Assembly (NCBI RefSeq): GCF_005233875.1
Contig: NZ_SZPZ01000001.1
Coordinates: 1,612,001-1,676,000, forward strand
Direction of reading: 5' to 3'
From: Kribbella jiaozuonensis
Lineage (GTDB): Bacteria; Actinomycetota; Actinomycetes; Propionibacteriales; Kribbellaceae
Length of the DNA stretch: 64,000 nucleotides
In this document: positions 16,230 to 25,581 of the stretch, in pieces
Layout of the letters: each line of letters begins with the position of its first letter
How positions within the stretch are numbered: the stretch's first letter is position 1
Translations under genes and position numbers: made by a program
Notes under the pieces: generated by a model
Databases searched by the model: none
What the model was told of the DNA's origin: nothing
What the model saw: the letters and a program-made list of their open reading frames with translations, nothing else

Positions 16230-17687
16230 GTGAGCAGCCCGGAGACCGAACAATCGCAACGCACGTTCTTCGGCCAGCCGCCCGTACTGGCCAATCTTTT
16301 CGGCGTCGAGCTGTGGGAACGCTTCTCGTTCTACGGCATGCAGGGCATCCTGCTGATCTACCTGTACTACCCCGCCGATCGCGGCGGCCTGGGCATCGAC
16401 GAAGGTACGGCGACCAGCATCGTCGGCGCGTACGGCGGACTCGTCTACCTCTCCACGATCCTCGGCGCCTGGCTCGCCGACCGCGTGATCGGCCCCGAAC
16501 GGACCCTGTTCTACGCGGCGGTCGTGGTGATGGTCGGTCATATCGCGCTCGCAGTGATCCCCGGCCTGGCCGGGGTCGCGGTCGGGCTGGTGCTGATCGC
16601 CGTCGGTAGCGGCGGGGTGAAGGCGAACGCCACCTCCCTGGTCGGGACGCTGTACAGCGAGAACGACGATCGCCGCGACGCCGGCTTCTCCCTCTTCTAC
16701 CTCGGGATCAACCTCGGCGCCTTCGCCGGACCGCTGCTGACCGGGCTGCTGCAGAAGAACGTCGGTTTCCACTACGGCTTCGCGCTGGCGGCGGCGGGGA
16801 TGTTCCTCGGCCTCGTCCAGTACGGTGCCGGCCGTCGCCGGCTGAGCGACGAGGCCCGCCGGGTGCCGAACCCGCTGACCCCCGACGCGATGCGGCGGAT
16901 GATCATCGGCGCCGTGGCGGCGCTGGTGGTCGTCGTCGGGATCTTGATCTCCGGCATCCTGCCCGCCGCGCGGTACGCGCTCGCGGTCGCGGTGATCAGC
17001 GCGCTCGCCGCGATCGCGTACTTCGTCGTCATCCTCGGCAGCGGCCGGCTGACCGACGTCGAACGGAGCCGGGTGCTCGCGTTCATCCCGCTGTTCATCG
17101 CGAGTGCGGCGTTCTGGTCGCTCTATCAGCAGCAGTTCACCGTGGTGACGGTCTATTCGGACCAGCGCCTGGACCGGAACATCTTCGGCTGGGAGATGCC
17201 GGTGTCGTTCGTGCAGTCGATCAACCCGGTGATGATCATCGTCCTGTCCGGCGTGTTCGCCGCGCTGTGGACGAAACTCGGTTCGCGGCAGCCGTCGACA
17301 CCGATCAAGTTCAGCGCCGGGCTGGCCGTGATGGGGATCGCGTTCCTGCTGTTCCTGACCATGGCCGGCGGCGGTCCGAACAGCGCGCCGCTGCTCGGAC
17401 TCGCCGGCATCCTGCTGGTCTTCACGATCGCCGAGCTACTGATCTCGCCGGTCGGTCTCTCCTTGTCGACAAAACTCGCGCCCGAGGCGTTCCGCACCCA
17501 GATGGTCGCGTTGTTCTTCCTCTCGGTCGCACTCGGTACGGCGATGTCCGGCGTACTCGCGAAGCTCTACAGCACCGAGCACGAGGCGCCGTACTTCGGC
17601 GTCATCGGCGTGGTCGCGCTGGTACTGGGTGGGCTGCTCGCGCTGGCCTCCCGTCCGATCAAGCGCCTCATGCGCGGGGTGCACTGA
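16230..17687 (+). CDS. POT-family proton-dependent oligopeptide transporter
   Basis: 485 aa from GTG at 16230, with ribosome site AAGGAG 9 bp upstream. The POT signature is clear: NLFGVELWERFSFYGMQGIL near the N-terminus contains the ExxER motif used for proton coupling. LGAWLADRVIGPERTLFYAA and SLFYLGINLGAFAGPLL are the FYxxINxG-type signature. There are 12-14 membrane segments. It imports di- and tripeptides with protons across the plasma membrane. The 3' end overlaps the convergent esterase gene by 20 bp. Confidence 0.92.
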   Translation: MSSPETEQSQRTFFGQPPVLANLFGVELWERFSFYGMQGILLIYLYYPADRGGLGIDEGTATSIVGAYGGLVYLSTILGAWLADRVIGPERTLFYAAVVVMVGHIALAVIPGLAGVAVGLVLIAVGSGGVKANATSLVGTLYSENDDRRDAGFSLFYLGINLGAFAGPLLTGLLQKNVGFHYGFALAAAGMFLGLVQYGAGRRRLSDEARRVPNPLTPDAMRRMIIGAVAALVVVVGILISGILPAARYALAVAVISALAAIAYFVVILGSGRLTDVERSRVLAFIPLFIASAAFWSLYQQQFTVVTVYSDQRLDRNIFGWEMPVSFVQSINPVMIIVLSGVFAALWTKLGSRQPSTPIKFSAGLAVMGIAFLLFLTMAGGGPNSAPLLGLAGILLVFTIAELLISPVGLSLSTKLAPEAFRTQMVALFFLSVALGTAMSGVLAKLYSTEHEAPYFGVIGVVALVLGGLLALASRPIKRLMRGVH

Positions 17688-18564
17688 ACGTCGAGCGGAG
17701 GTCTGCGCCGATCAACTCGACCGCATGACGCCCGGCCGACAATGCGGCCGGAAAGTTGAGGAACGCGTGCATGGTGTCGGCGTACTCGACGAGCCGGGTT
17801 GGTATACCGGCCTGTCCGAGACGGTCGGCGTAGGCGATGGCGTCCGGTCGCAACGAGTCTCGGCCGGCGGCCAGCATGAGCGTTGGTGGGAGACCGGCGA
17901 GCGAGTCTGCTTTGAGCGGTACGGCGGTGGATGGGATCTCGTCCGTGGCGAAGTACCACTCGTGCCAGTCTGCGTCCGGGTGTAGGTCCAGGGTCGGGTA
18001 GCAGAGGATCTGGCGGTCGGGGAGTCGGGTGCCTTCGTCCCGCGCCAGCAAACAGGTGCCGGCGGCAAGCGCAGCTCCCGCGCTCTGACCTCCGATGGCG
18101 ATCTGGCCGTCGCCGTTCAGCTCGGCGGCGTGTTCGCGGATCCATTGCAGCGTTTCGTAGGTGTCGTGAAGCCCTGCTGGATAAGGGGCTTCGGGCGCCA
18201 GTCGATAGTTGAGCGAGACAACGGTGACGTTGCCGTTGGCAGCGATGCCGGAGGTCGCGTACTCGATGTCGCGTAGGTGACCGCCGATGAAACCGCCGCC
18301 GTGCAGCCAGAGCACGATCGGTCGCGGCTGGGTTGCGTAGCGGTATACCCGTGCTGCCAGCGTGCGTCCGGGGAGTTCGATCGTCAGGTCGTCCAACGAA
18401 ACGCGGGGATCGGGTAGGCCGGCCAGCGCGGGATCCGGTAGGTCTTCGCGGTCCAGCAGCAATGCTTCGTAAGAGTCTTCGATCGCCGGCGCGTCGGCGA
18501 GCAGCTTCAGCAGGGCGTCGGTTTCGGACCCGTACTCCGGGCTCTCGATCAGCTCCGGGGTCAT
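17668..18564 (-). CDS. Alpha/beta hydrolase (HSL-type esterase)
   Basis: 298 aa from ATG at 18564. The hormone-sensitive-lipase family hallmarks are present: the oxyanion-hole motif WLHGGGFIGG, the nucleophile elbow GGQSAGAAL, an acidic residue in LAAGRDSLRPDAIAYAD, and the catalytic His in DTMHAFLNF. No signal peptide is visible. It should cleave small acyl esters in the cytoplasm. The start codon overlaps the stop of the upstream DinB-like gene by 4 bp, so the pair is coupled. Confidence 0.9.
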   Translation of the reverse strand: MTPELIESPEYGSETDALLKLLADAPAIEDSYEALLLDREDLPDPALAGLPDPRVSLDDLTIELPGRTLAARVYRYATQPRPIVLWLHGGGFIGGHLRDIEYATSGIAANGNVTVVSLNYRLAPEAPYPAGLHDTYETLQWIREHAAELNGDGQIAIGGQSAGAALAAGTCLLARDEGTRLPDRQILCYPTLDLHPDADWHEWYFATDEIPSTAVPLKADSLAGLPPTLMLAAGRDSLRPDAIAYADRLGQAGIPTRLVEYADTMHAFLNFPAALSAGRHAVELIGADLRSTFSAPRA

Positions 18565-19088
18565 GCGGCCACCGGCTGCAGATGACGGGCCGCGTGGGCG
18601 AACAGGAACCCGTCCGGCGTCGTCGACACATATTCGGCCAGCGCCCCGATCCCGCCGTCGAACCCGGCACCGGTCGACGGGTCGGCCCACGCCTGCTCGT
18701 CGTACTGCTCGATCTCGGTCACCAGCGTGGCGCCGACGCTGGTGAACCGGTGGAGCACCAGCTCGGACGGGATCCGCCGCCCGGCTTCGACGCCGCCCAG
18801 GTTGAGGGCTCGCCCGATCTCGGCGGTCTCCCAGCGCGGGTCGAGGCTCCAGTGCAGCCGGCCGGCCTTGGCATCCCGCAGTACGGCGAGGTTGATCTCG
18901 TCCCACATCAGCACGTGGGCGACTAGGTCGTGCAAGGAGTCGCAGAAGTCGCCGAGCGGGCCGGCAGTCACGTCGTACGGCGCCCTCAGCTCGTCCTCGC
19001 TCTTTCCCTCGACCCGGCTGAGCAGGAGTTCCTGGTCGCGGCGGATCATTCCGGCCGCCTGCGCCGGAGTAGTAGTCGGTGTACGCAT
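18561..19088 (-). CDS. DinB/ClbS-like four-helix protein
   Basis: 175 aa from ATG at 19088 (MRTPTTTPAQAAGMI). It is predicted to be a helical bundle with LGDFCDSLHDLVAHVLMWDE in the middle, where a His and the following acidic positions resemble the DinB/YfiT or maleylpyruvate-isomerase N-terminal metal site, and a C-terminal FLFAHAARHLQPV with HxxRH-like histidines. Members include thiol S-transferases and colibactin-resistance hydrolases. It is coupled to the downstream esterase by a 4-bp overlap. The precise function is unknown. Confidence 0.75.
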   Translation of the reverse strand: MRTPTTTPAQAAGMIRRDQELLLSRVEGKSEDELRAPYDVTAGPLGDFCDSLHDLVAHVLMWDEINLAVLRDAKAGRLHWSLDPRWETAEIGRALNLGGVEAGRRIPSELVLHRFTSVGATLVTEIEQYDEQAWADPSTGAGFDGGIGALAEYVSTTPDGFLFAHAARHLQPVAA

Positions 19089-19141
19089 ACCGACAATCAA
19101 CCAGCCGCGCTGTCCACGCCCTGATGGATTGCGCGAACTTC

Positions 19142-19669
19142 TCAATCGGGCGCGCGGTACGTCGCCATCTTGGCCCGGGCGCCGCAGGTGTTCATCGAGC
19201 ACCAGCGGCGTTGGCCTGGGCGGCTCGTGTCGACGAACAGCAGGGAACAGTCGTCGGACGCGCAGACCCGGATCCGCTCGGCCAGCGGCCCGGTGACCAG
19301 GTCGACCGCATCGCGGGCGAGCCTGCTGAGCAGCTCCGGAACGTCTGTCAGCGCTGTGGCCACGCGACGGTCCGGGGTCAGCCGCGGGCCGGCCAGCGGG
19401 CGGGTGCTCCATTGGTTGACCACGTCGAGATCGGCGGGACGCGTGGCGCCGGTGAAGAGCCGGTAGAGCGCCTCCCGGAGCTGGACCGCCTGACGGTACG
19501 TCCGGCGCGAGACCGGCACCTCGTCATGCGTGAGGCCCGCCTCCCGGAACCAGCGAGCCAGATCTGCCGGCTCCTGCATGCGCTCGAACGGAGCCTGCTC
19601 CCGCTTGCCGACGGTCGCGGTGAAGTCGACCGACGGGCGGCTGCCGACCCAGGTGAAGCGCGTGTTCAT
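19142..19669 (-). CDS. CGNR zinc-finger (ABATE-domain) transcriptional regulator
   Basis: 175 aa. The N-terminal part (SRPSVDFTATVG, then a REALYRLFTGA helix) matches the ABATE domain. The C-terminus carries the treble-clef zinc finger: CASDDCSLLFVDTSRPGQRRWCSMNTCGARAKMATYR, with four cysteines and the CGNR motif changed to CGAR. Such proteins are putative stress-responsive regulators. It is divergent from the ketopantoate reductase gene and the shared 54-bp spacer contains an inverted repeat it could bind. Confidence 0.9.
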   Translation of the reverse strand: MNTRFTWVGSRPSVDFTATVGKREQAPFERMQEPADLARWFREAGLTHDEVPVSRRTYRQAVQLREALYRLFTGATRPADLDVVNQWSTRPLAGPRLTPDRRVATALTDVPELLSRLARDAVDLVTGPLAERIRVCASDDCSLLFVDTSRPGQRRWCSMNTCGARAKMATYRAPD

Positions 19670-19689
19670 GGCCGTAGCCTATCATTTCT

Positions 19690-19710
19690 GTTACCAGTTA
19701 AACCGGTAAC
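19690..19710. promoter_or_regulatory. Near-palindromic operator candidate between divergent genes
   Basis: GTTACC (19690-19695) and GGTAAC (19705-19710) are inverted, with a central AGTTAAACC that is itself nearly symmetric. It lies between the CGNR regulator gene and the reductase gene, directly upstream of the latter's ribosome site. Confidence 0.5.
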
Positions 19711-19723
19711 AAGGGAGCAGCTT

Positions 19724-20641
19724 GTGAGGATCGGGATCATCGGCGCCGGTGGTGTGGGCGGGTACTTCGGCGCGCGGCTGGCCGCGGCGGGGCAGGACGT
19801 CGGGTTCGTGGCGCGGGGCAAGCACCTCGAGGCGCTGAGGTCGGACGGATTGGTGGTGCAGAGCCCCCTGGGTGACCTCCAGTTGCCGGTGCAGGCGACG
19901 AGCGATCCGGCCGAGCTCGGGGTGGTCGACTTCGTTCTGGTCAGCGTGAAGACCTGGCAGCTGTCCGAGGCGATCGGCGCGATCCAGCCGCTGGTCGGTC
20001 CCGACACCGCGATCGTGACGGTGCAGAACGGCGTAGAGGCGCCGGATCAGGTGGCCGAGTCGTTCGGGCGGGACGCCGTACTGCCCGGTGCTGCCGAGGT
20101 GATCGCGTACGTCGACGGTCCGGGGATCATCCGGCACCTCGGCAGCGGCAAGCTGACGTTCGCCGAGTGGGACAACCGGCCGTCCTCCCGCGCCGACTCG
20201 CTCCGGGATGCCTTCGTCGCGGCCGGACTGCAAGCGGTCGTCGCGGAGGACATCTGGGCCGCGCTGTGGAGCAAGTTCCTCTCGGTCGTCCCGAGCGGCG
20301 GCCTGGGTACTGCGACGGGCGCTGGGTACGGCGTACTCCGGACGCACCCCGCCACCCGGCGACTCCTCACCGATGCCACCACCGAGATCCGCGACGTCGC
20401 CGTTGCCCGCGGCATCCACCTCGCGGAGGATGTCGTACCCCGGACCCTCGCCTGGATCGACAGCCTCCCGGCCGACGGCACCACCTCTCTCCAGCGCGAC
20501 CTCATCGCCGGTCGCCCCTCCGAACTCGACGCCTGGACCGGCGCGGTCGTGCGCCTGGGCAACGAAGCGGGCGTCCCGACCCCGGTCAACACGTTCCTCT
20601 ATGAGCTCGCCACCGCCCGAGCACTTGCCACTAGCAACTAG
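19724..20641 (+). CDS. 2-dehydropantoate 2-reductase family protein (ApbA/PanE-like)
   Basis: 305 aa from GTG at 19724, with AAGGGAG upstream. The NADP-binding loop RIGIIGAGGVGGYFGARLA opens the protein. The family's catalytic lysine is in IWAALWSKFLSVV, and TVQNGVEAPDQV is the conserved substrate-side segment. It resembles ketopantoate reductase of pantothenate synthesis, but this superfamily includes many non-biosynthetic paralogues, and no other pantothenate gene is nearby. The divergent CGNR regulator may control it. Confidence 0.85.
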   Translation: MRIGIIGAGGVGGYFGARLAAAGQDVGFVARGKHLEALRSDGLVVQSPLGDLQLPVQATSDPAELGVVDFVLVSVKTWQLSEAIGAIQPLVGPDTAIVTVQNGVEAPDQVAESFGRDAVLPGAAEVIAYVDGPGIIRHLGSGKLTFAEWDNRPSSRADSLRDAFVAAGLQAVVAEDIWAALWSKFLSVVPSGGLGTATGAGYGVLRTHPATRRLLTDATTEIRDVAVARGIHLAEDVVPRTLAWIDSLPADGTTSLQRDLIAGRPSELDAWTGAVVRLGNEAGVPTPVNTFLYELATARALATSN

Positions 20642-20687
20642 TCGCAGTTGCTTCTCAACTGCATGCTCAAAGACCTAAATGGCCTGA

Positions 20688-21113
20688 TCAGTCCTCGGCC
20701 AGGCGCTGGAGCAGCTGGGCCAGCGTCTGCTGCTCGTCGGCGGTCAGGCGGGACAGTTGAGTCACCATTACGTCGCGGCGTTTTTCCCGGAGGGTCGTCA
20801 GGATCTGGCGGCCCTCAGGGGTGAGGTCCACCAGGGTTGCCCGGCGGTCGTGTGGGTCCGGTTGCCGTTCCAGCAGTCCGGCCGCCTCCAGGTCGTCCAC
20901 GACCGAGGTGGCCGAGCGCGGCACGATTCCGAGCCGCGCCGCCAGCTCGCTCAGTCGCAGCGGCTGGTCTGCGTTGTCGAGCGTCCGCAGTACGCGGAAT
21001 TGGCCGTGGGTGACGCTTTCGCCGAAGCCCTCGCGGGAGGCGCGGCGTTGTCGGCGGACGATTCCGTCCAGCAACGCTGCGATCTGCTCCGCGGCATCAT
21101 CCGGCCCATGCAT
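20688..21113 (-). CDS. MarR-family transcriptional regulator
   Basis: 141 aa. It has the winged helix typical of MarR: THGQFRVLRTLDNADQPLRLSELAARLGIVPRSATSVVDDLEAAGLLERQPDPHDRRATLVDLTPEG, including the DxRxx wing motif (HDRRA). It is divergent from an ABC exporter, and a 29-bp imperfect palindrome lies between them. The likely role is repression of the exporter and of itself, relieved by a small toxic compound (family inference). Confidence 0.92.
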   Translation of the reverse strand: MHGPDDAAEQIAALLDGIVRRQRRASREGFGESVTHGQFRVLRTLDNADQPLRLSELAARLGIVPRSATSVVDDLEAAGLLERQPDPHDRRATLVDLTPEGRQILTTLREKRRDVMVTQLSRLTADEQQTLAQLLQRLAED

Positions 21114-21180
21114 GAGCAGAGCCTAGTAGTCGGCGGCCCGTAGGGCCGTCGTGCGCGCGTGGGAATAGAACGGGATCTTG

Positions 21181-21209
21181 TGAGGTTGTCTCATAATGAG
21201 TTAACCTCA
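21181..21209. promoter_or_regulatory. MarR operator over the exporter promoter
   Basis: A 29-bp imperfect palindrome: TGAGGTT and CTCAT in the left arm (21181-21194) mirror ATGAG and AACCTCA in the right arm (21196-21209), with 12 of 14 positions paired. A -10-like TATAAC follows at 21211-21216, and TTGTCT at 21186-21191 could be the -35 box. Binding would thus cover the promoter. Confidence 0.75.
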
Positions 21210-21239
21210 GTATAACTGTTCCCTGCCGAAAGGGTCTGT

Positions 21240-23132
21240 ATGTCACAGATTTCTGGACTTCCCGGCGGGGGAGCCGGGGGCGGGCGTGCGATGCGCTCGC
21301 TGATGAAAGACTCCTCCGTTCGTCACCACAAGCTTTCCGCCGGCACGCTCCGGCGGATTCTCGGGTTTGCCCGCCCCTACCGCGGCTACCTCGCCTTCTT
21401 CCTGGTCCTCGTCGCGTTCGACGCCGGGACCGGTGCAGTCACCCCGCTGCTGTTCAAGGCGATCATCGACAAGGGGATCATCCCCGGCCATGCCCAGGTC
21501 GTCGTCTGGCTCGCCTTCGTCGTCGCCATGCTGGCGGTCGCGAACAGCGCGATCACCCTCGGCGAGCGCTGGTTCTCCGCACGGATCGGTGAAGGTCTCG
21601 TCTACGACCTCCGCACCGCCGTCTTCGACCACGTGCAGCAACTCCCCGTCGCCTTCTTCAGCCGGACACAGACCGGCGCCCTGATCCAGCGGCTCAACGG
21701 CGACGTCCTCGGCGCCCAGCAGGCGTTCACCTCGACGCTCTCGAACGTCGTCAGCAACCTGCTCAGCGTCGCCCTCGTACTCGCAGCGATGTTCGTGATG
21801 TCGTGGCAGATCACCCTGCTCGCCCTGGTCGTACTCCCGCTGTTCGTCATCCCGGCCCGGCTCCTGGCCGGGAAGTTGCGTGAGGCGACCGCCGAGACGT
21901 ACAAGCTCAACGCCACGATGGCCCAGACCATGACCGAGCGCTTCAACGTCGCCGGTGCGGTTCTGGCCAAGGTCTTCGGCCGGACCCAGGACTCGTCGCG
22001 TGACTTCGCCGGCAAGGCTGCCCGCGTCCGCGACATCGGCGTCACCACCGCCATGTACGGCAGCATCTTCCGCGTCTCGCTGACCCTGGTAGCGGCGCTC
22101 GCCGTCGCCCTCGTGTACGGCGTCGGCGGTGTCTTCGCGGTAGAAGGTGCCCTCGGCATCGGTACGGTCGTTGCCCTGACGGCGTACCTGAACCGCCTGT
22201 ACGGCCCGCTGACCGCGCTGTCCAACATTCAGGTCGACGTGATGACCACGCTGGTCAGCTTCGAGCGGGTGCTCGAGGTCCTCGATCTCCCGCCGATGGT
22301 TGCCGACCGCAAGGATGCGCGCGAGCTCCCGCCGACCGCCGAGCCGTCGATCGAGTTCGACCACGTGTCGTTCCACTACCCGTCGGCCGAGGAGGTGTCG
22401 CTCGCCTCGCTGGAGTCGGTCGCGACGCTGTCGGCCGAGACCGGTGAAGAGGTCCTCAAGGACGTCACCTTCACCGTCGAGCCAGGCCAACTGGTCGCCG
22501 TCGTCGGCCCGTCCGGTGCCGGCAAGTCGACGCTGTCCTCGCTCGTCTCCCGGATGTACGACGCCACCGGCGGGGCCGTGCTGGTCGGCGGTCACGACGT
22601 ACGCGAAGTCACGCAGAGCTCGCTCCGCGCGGCGATCGGCGTCGTCACGCAGGACTCGCACATGTACCACGACACGATCCGCGCCAACCTGCTGCTCGCC
22701 CGCCCGGATGCCACCGACGCCGAACTGCACCAGGCGCTCCAAGGCGCCCAGATCGCGACGCTCGTCAAGAGCCTGCCCGACGGCCTCGACACCGTGGTCG
22801 GCGACCGCGGCTACCGGCTGTCCGGCGGTGAACGCCAGCGCCTCGCGATTGCCCGGCTGCTGCTCAAGTCCCCGTCGATCGTCATCCTCGACGAGGCGAC
22901 CGCCCACCTCGACTCCGAGTCGGAGGCCGCGGTTCAGGCCGCGCTGGCCAACGCGCTGGTCGGCCGTACGTCGCTCGTCATCGCGCACCGGCTGTCGACG
23001 ATCCGCAACGCCGACGTCATCCTCGTCCTCGACGAGGGCCGGATCCGCGAACGCGGTACCCACGAGGAACTCCTGGCCCAGGGCGGGCTGTACGCCGACC
23101 TGTACGCCACCCAGTTCGCCAAGGCGGCCTGA
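21240..23132 (+). CDS. ABC exporter, fused membrane and ATPase domains
   Basis: 630 aa. ATG at 21240 follows GAAAGGG. Residues ~45-330 are a six-helix exporter membrane domain (type IV ABC, MsbA/LmrA-like). The rest is the ATPase, with Walker A GPSGAGKST, signature LSGGERQRLAIARLLL, Walker B SIVILDEAT and the switch His in VIAHRLST. It works as a homodimer, or a heterodimer with another half-transporter, pumping lipids, drugs or peptides outward. The divergent MarR protein and operator point to induction by a toxic compound. Confidence 0.93.
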   Translation: MSQISGLPGGGAGGGRAMRSLMKDSSVRHHKLSAGTLRRILGFARPYRGYLAFFLVLVAFDAGTGAVTPLLFKAIIDKGIIPGHAQVVVWLAFVVAMLAVANSAITLGERWFSARIGEGLVYDLRTAVFDHVQQLPVAFFSRTQTGALIQRLNGDVLGAQQAFTSTLSNVVSNLLSVALVLAAMFVMSWQITLLALVVLPLFVIPARLLAGKLREATAETYKLNATMAQTMTERFNVAGAVLAKVFGRTQDSSRDFAGKAARVRDIGVTTAMYGSIFRVSLTLVAALAVALVYGVGGVFAVEGALGIGTVVALTAYLNRLYGPLTALSNIQVDVMTTLVSFERVLEVLDLPPMVADRKDARELPPTAEPSIEFDHVSFHYPSAEEVSLASLESVATLSAETGEEVLKDVTFTVEPGQLVAVVGPSGAGKSTLSSLVSRMYDATGGAVLVGGHDVREVTQSSLRAAIGVVTQDSHMYHDTIRANLLLARPDATDAELHQALQGAQIATLVKSLPDGLDTVVGDRGYRLSGGERQRLAIARLLLKSPSIVILDEATAHLDSESEAAVQAALANALVGRTSLVIAHRLSTIRNADVILVLDEGRIRERGTHEELLAQGGLYADLYATQFAKAA

Positions 23133-23187
23133 CCGCCAGCTGGACCCCCGGTCGCGGGCGACGCCGCGCTCGGGGGAGGATCTCCGC

Positions 23188-25581
23188 ATGAGAGATCGGA
23201 TGACTGCGGCCGCCACCGAGCTGACGTACGACGCTCCCGCGGCGAACTGGCTGGAGGCGCTGCCGCTCGGCAACGGCCGGATCGGCGCGATGTCGTTCGG
23301 CGACCCCGGGCACGACCGGATCGCGTTGAACGACGAGACGCTCTGGTCGGGCAGTCCGGAGACCACCCGCCGGCTGGCCACGCCGGTGGGCGAGGTCGGC
23401 GCTGCCGCGGTGGATCGGATCCGGGCTGCGCTCGCGTCGGGCGACGTACGTACGGCGGAGGAGCTCGCTCATGGGTTCCACAGCGGGCACTCGCAGGCGT
23501 ATCTCCCGCTCGGGGATCTGTTGCTTGATTTCCGGGTTGAGGGCGAGGTCACGAAGTACAAGCGTCGGCTCGATCTGGACACTGCGGTCGCGCGATCCTC
23601 GTATGAGGTGGCCGGTGTCGAGGTGCGGCAGGAGGTGTTTGTCAGCGCGCCGGCGCAGGCATTGATCCTATGTCTGGGCGCTTCGCAGCCACTCGACGTG
23701 ACGATCAGCCTCACCTCGCAACTGCGTGCAACCACGGAAGCTGTCGGCGACAACGGTCTCGCGCTGCTCGCAACCTGCCCGTCGTCGGTCCCGCCGTCGC
23801 ACGGCCGCGCCGGCCTGACGATCGAGTACTCCGACGGCCACGACCGCGGCATGAACGCCGCCGTCGTCCTCCGCGCCCAGACCGACGGATCGGTCACACC
23901 GACGCCCGAAGCGCTAACCGTCAGCAACTCGACGCAACTGCTACTCGTGCTATCGACCGCCACCGGCTACGAAGGCCCGCACACCGCGCCGACCCGGACG
24001 GGGGAGGAGTGCCGCGAGGCAGCCGACGCCAACGTGCGCACCGCCCTCGCCACCCCGGCCCTCGCCACCCCCGCCCTCCCTGACCCCGGCGGCGATGCCG
24101 GCACGGCGGGCGTCGCGGCGGGGCTGCGGGAGCAGCACATTGCCGACTATCAGCGGCTGTTCCGGCGTTCGGTTCTTACCTTGCCGTCGACCGCGGAGCT
24201 GACGACCGACCGCCGGCTCGCTGAAGCGTCCGACGATCCCGGCCTCGCCGCGCTCATCTACAACTTCGGCCGTTACCTGATGATCTCGAGCTCCCGCCCC
24301 GGCGGTCTCCCGACCAACCTGCAAGGGATCTGGAACGAGCATCTCCAGCCGCCGTGGAGCAGCAACTACACGGTCAACATCAACACCGAGATGAACTACT
24401 GGCCATCCGAGACCACCTCCCTGTCCGAGTGCCACGAGCCGCTGCTCACCTACGTGAAGAACCTCGCGCAAGCAGGACGCCGTACCGCCGAGGACCTGTA
24501 CGGCGCAAAGGGCTGGGCCGCGCACCACAACGCCGACGCGTGGTGCTGGACCGCGCCCGTCGACGGCAACCCGAAGTGGTCGAACTGGCCGATGGCCGGC
24601 GTCTGGATGTGCCGCCACCTCTGGGACCACTTCGCCTTCACCGGAGACCGCGACTACCTCCGCGAGGCCTGGCCGGTACTGCGAGGTGCCGCCGAGTTCT
24701 GCCTCGACTGGCTGATCGAACTGCCGGACGGCACCCTCGGCACCGCGCCGTCGACGTCCCCGGAGAACGAGTTCATCGCCGCGGACGGCAGTCCCGCCTC
24801 GGTGACGATCTCTTCGACGATGGACCTGTCGCTGATCGCCGACCTGTTCGACCGCTGCACCCAGACGGCGAACGAGCTCGACCTGACCGACCCGCTCGTC
24901 GACGACCTGACCGCGGCCCGCAAGCGCCTCCCCGATCCGCAGGTTGGTGGCCGAGGGCAACTACAGGAGTGGCTCGACGACCTGCCCGAGGCAGAGCCGC
25001 ACCACCGCCACACCTCCCATCTGATCGGCCTCCACCCCGGCGACCAGATCACCCCGGACGGTACGCCGGAACTCGCGCGGGCCGCCGCCCGCACCCTCGA
25101 ACTGCGCGGCGACAAGAGCACCGGCTGGTCGCTCGCGTGGCGGATCTCGCTCTGGGCCAGACTGCGTGACGGCGCGGCCGCACACCGCCTTGTCCGTGAA
25201 TTGCTCACGCCTGCAGGCGATTCCGGTACGGACTACGTCGGCGACGGTTCCGGCCTGTACCCGAACCTGTTCTGCGCGCACCCGCCGTTCCAGATCGACG
25301 GGAACTTCGGCGCCACCGCCGGGATCGCCGAGATGCTGCTGCAGAGTCACACCGGCGAGCTCGAGATCTTCCCCGCACTCCCGGCCGATTGGTCCGAGGG
25401 CGCGATCACCGGCCTGCGCGCTCGTGGTGGCATTGCGGTCGATCTGGAATGGTCACCGTCCGCTGTAAACGCCGTACTGACAGCGGATCGGGACACTACC
25501 GTGGTGATTCGGCATGGGGACCAGCGCGAGCAGGTATCGCTCAGCGCTGGTGTCCCGCTGACCGTTCAGGTCACGTCGTGA
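23188..25581 (+). CDS. GH95 family alpha-L-fucosidase/alpha-L-galactosidase
   Basis: 797 aa from ATG at 23188, after the strong ribosome site GGGGGAGGA. The N-terminal beta-sandwich opens PAANWLEALPLGNGRIGAMSFG and NDETLWSG. The catalytic (alpha/alpha)6 barrel contains NLQGIWNEHLQPPWSSNY, then NINTEMNYWPSE with the asparagines that activate water. PSTSPENEF carries the general-acid Glu, HHRHTSHLIGLHPGDQ follows, and FQIDGNFGATAGIAEML has the conserved Asp. It has no signal peptide and is therefore cytoplasmic. It hydrolyses alpha-1,2-linked fucose or galactose residues. It ends in a 16-bp overlap with the convergent SDR gene. Confidence 0.93.
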   Translation: MRDRMTAAATELTYDAPAANWLEALPLGNGRIGAMSFGDPGHDRIALNDETLWSGSPETTRRLATPVGEVGAAAVDRIRAALASGDVRTAEELAHGFHSGHSQAYLPLGDLLLDFRVEGEVTKYKRRLDLDTAVARSSYEVAGVEVRQEVFVSAPAQALILCLGASQPLDVTISLTSQLRATTEAVGDNGLALLATCPSSVPPSHGRAGLTIEYSDGHDRGMNAAVVLRAQTDGSVTPTPEALTVSNSTQLLLVLSTATGYEGPHTAPTRTGEECREAADANVRTALATPALATPALPDPGGDAGTAGVAAGLREQHIADYQRLFRRSVLTLPSTAELTTDRRLAEASDDPGLAALIYNFGRYLMISSSRPGGLPTNLQGIWNEHLQPPWSSNYTVNINTEMNYWPSETTSLSECHEPLLTYVKNLAQAGRRTAEDLYGAKGWAAHHNADAWCWTAPVDGNPKWSNWPMAGVWMCRHLWDHFAFTGDRDYLREAWPVLRGAAEFCLDWLIELPDGTLGTAPSTSPENEFIAADGSPASVTISSTMDLSLIADLFDRCTQTANELDLTDPLVDDLTAARKRLPDPQVGGRGQLQEWLDDLPEAEPHHRHTSHLIGLHPGDQITPDGTPELARAAARTLELRGDKSTGWSLAWRISLWARLRDGAAAHRLVRELLTPAGDSGTDYVGDGSGLYPNLFCAHPPFQIDGNFGATAGIAEMLLQSHTGELEIFPALPADWSEGAITGLRARGGIAVDLEWSPSAVNAVLTADRDTTVVIRHGDQREQVSLSAGVPLTVQVTS

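Noticed and set aside
21243..23381. A 712-codon minus-strand frame over the ABC exporter
   Set aside because: Antisense to a gene with intact ABC motifs. The translation is rich in Arg, Gly, Asp and Glu without any domain; GC-rich third positions create such long frames.
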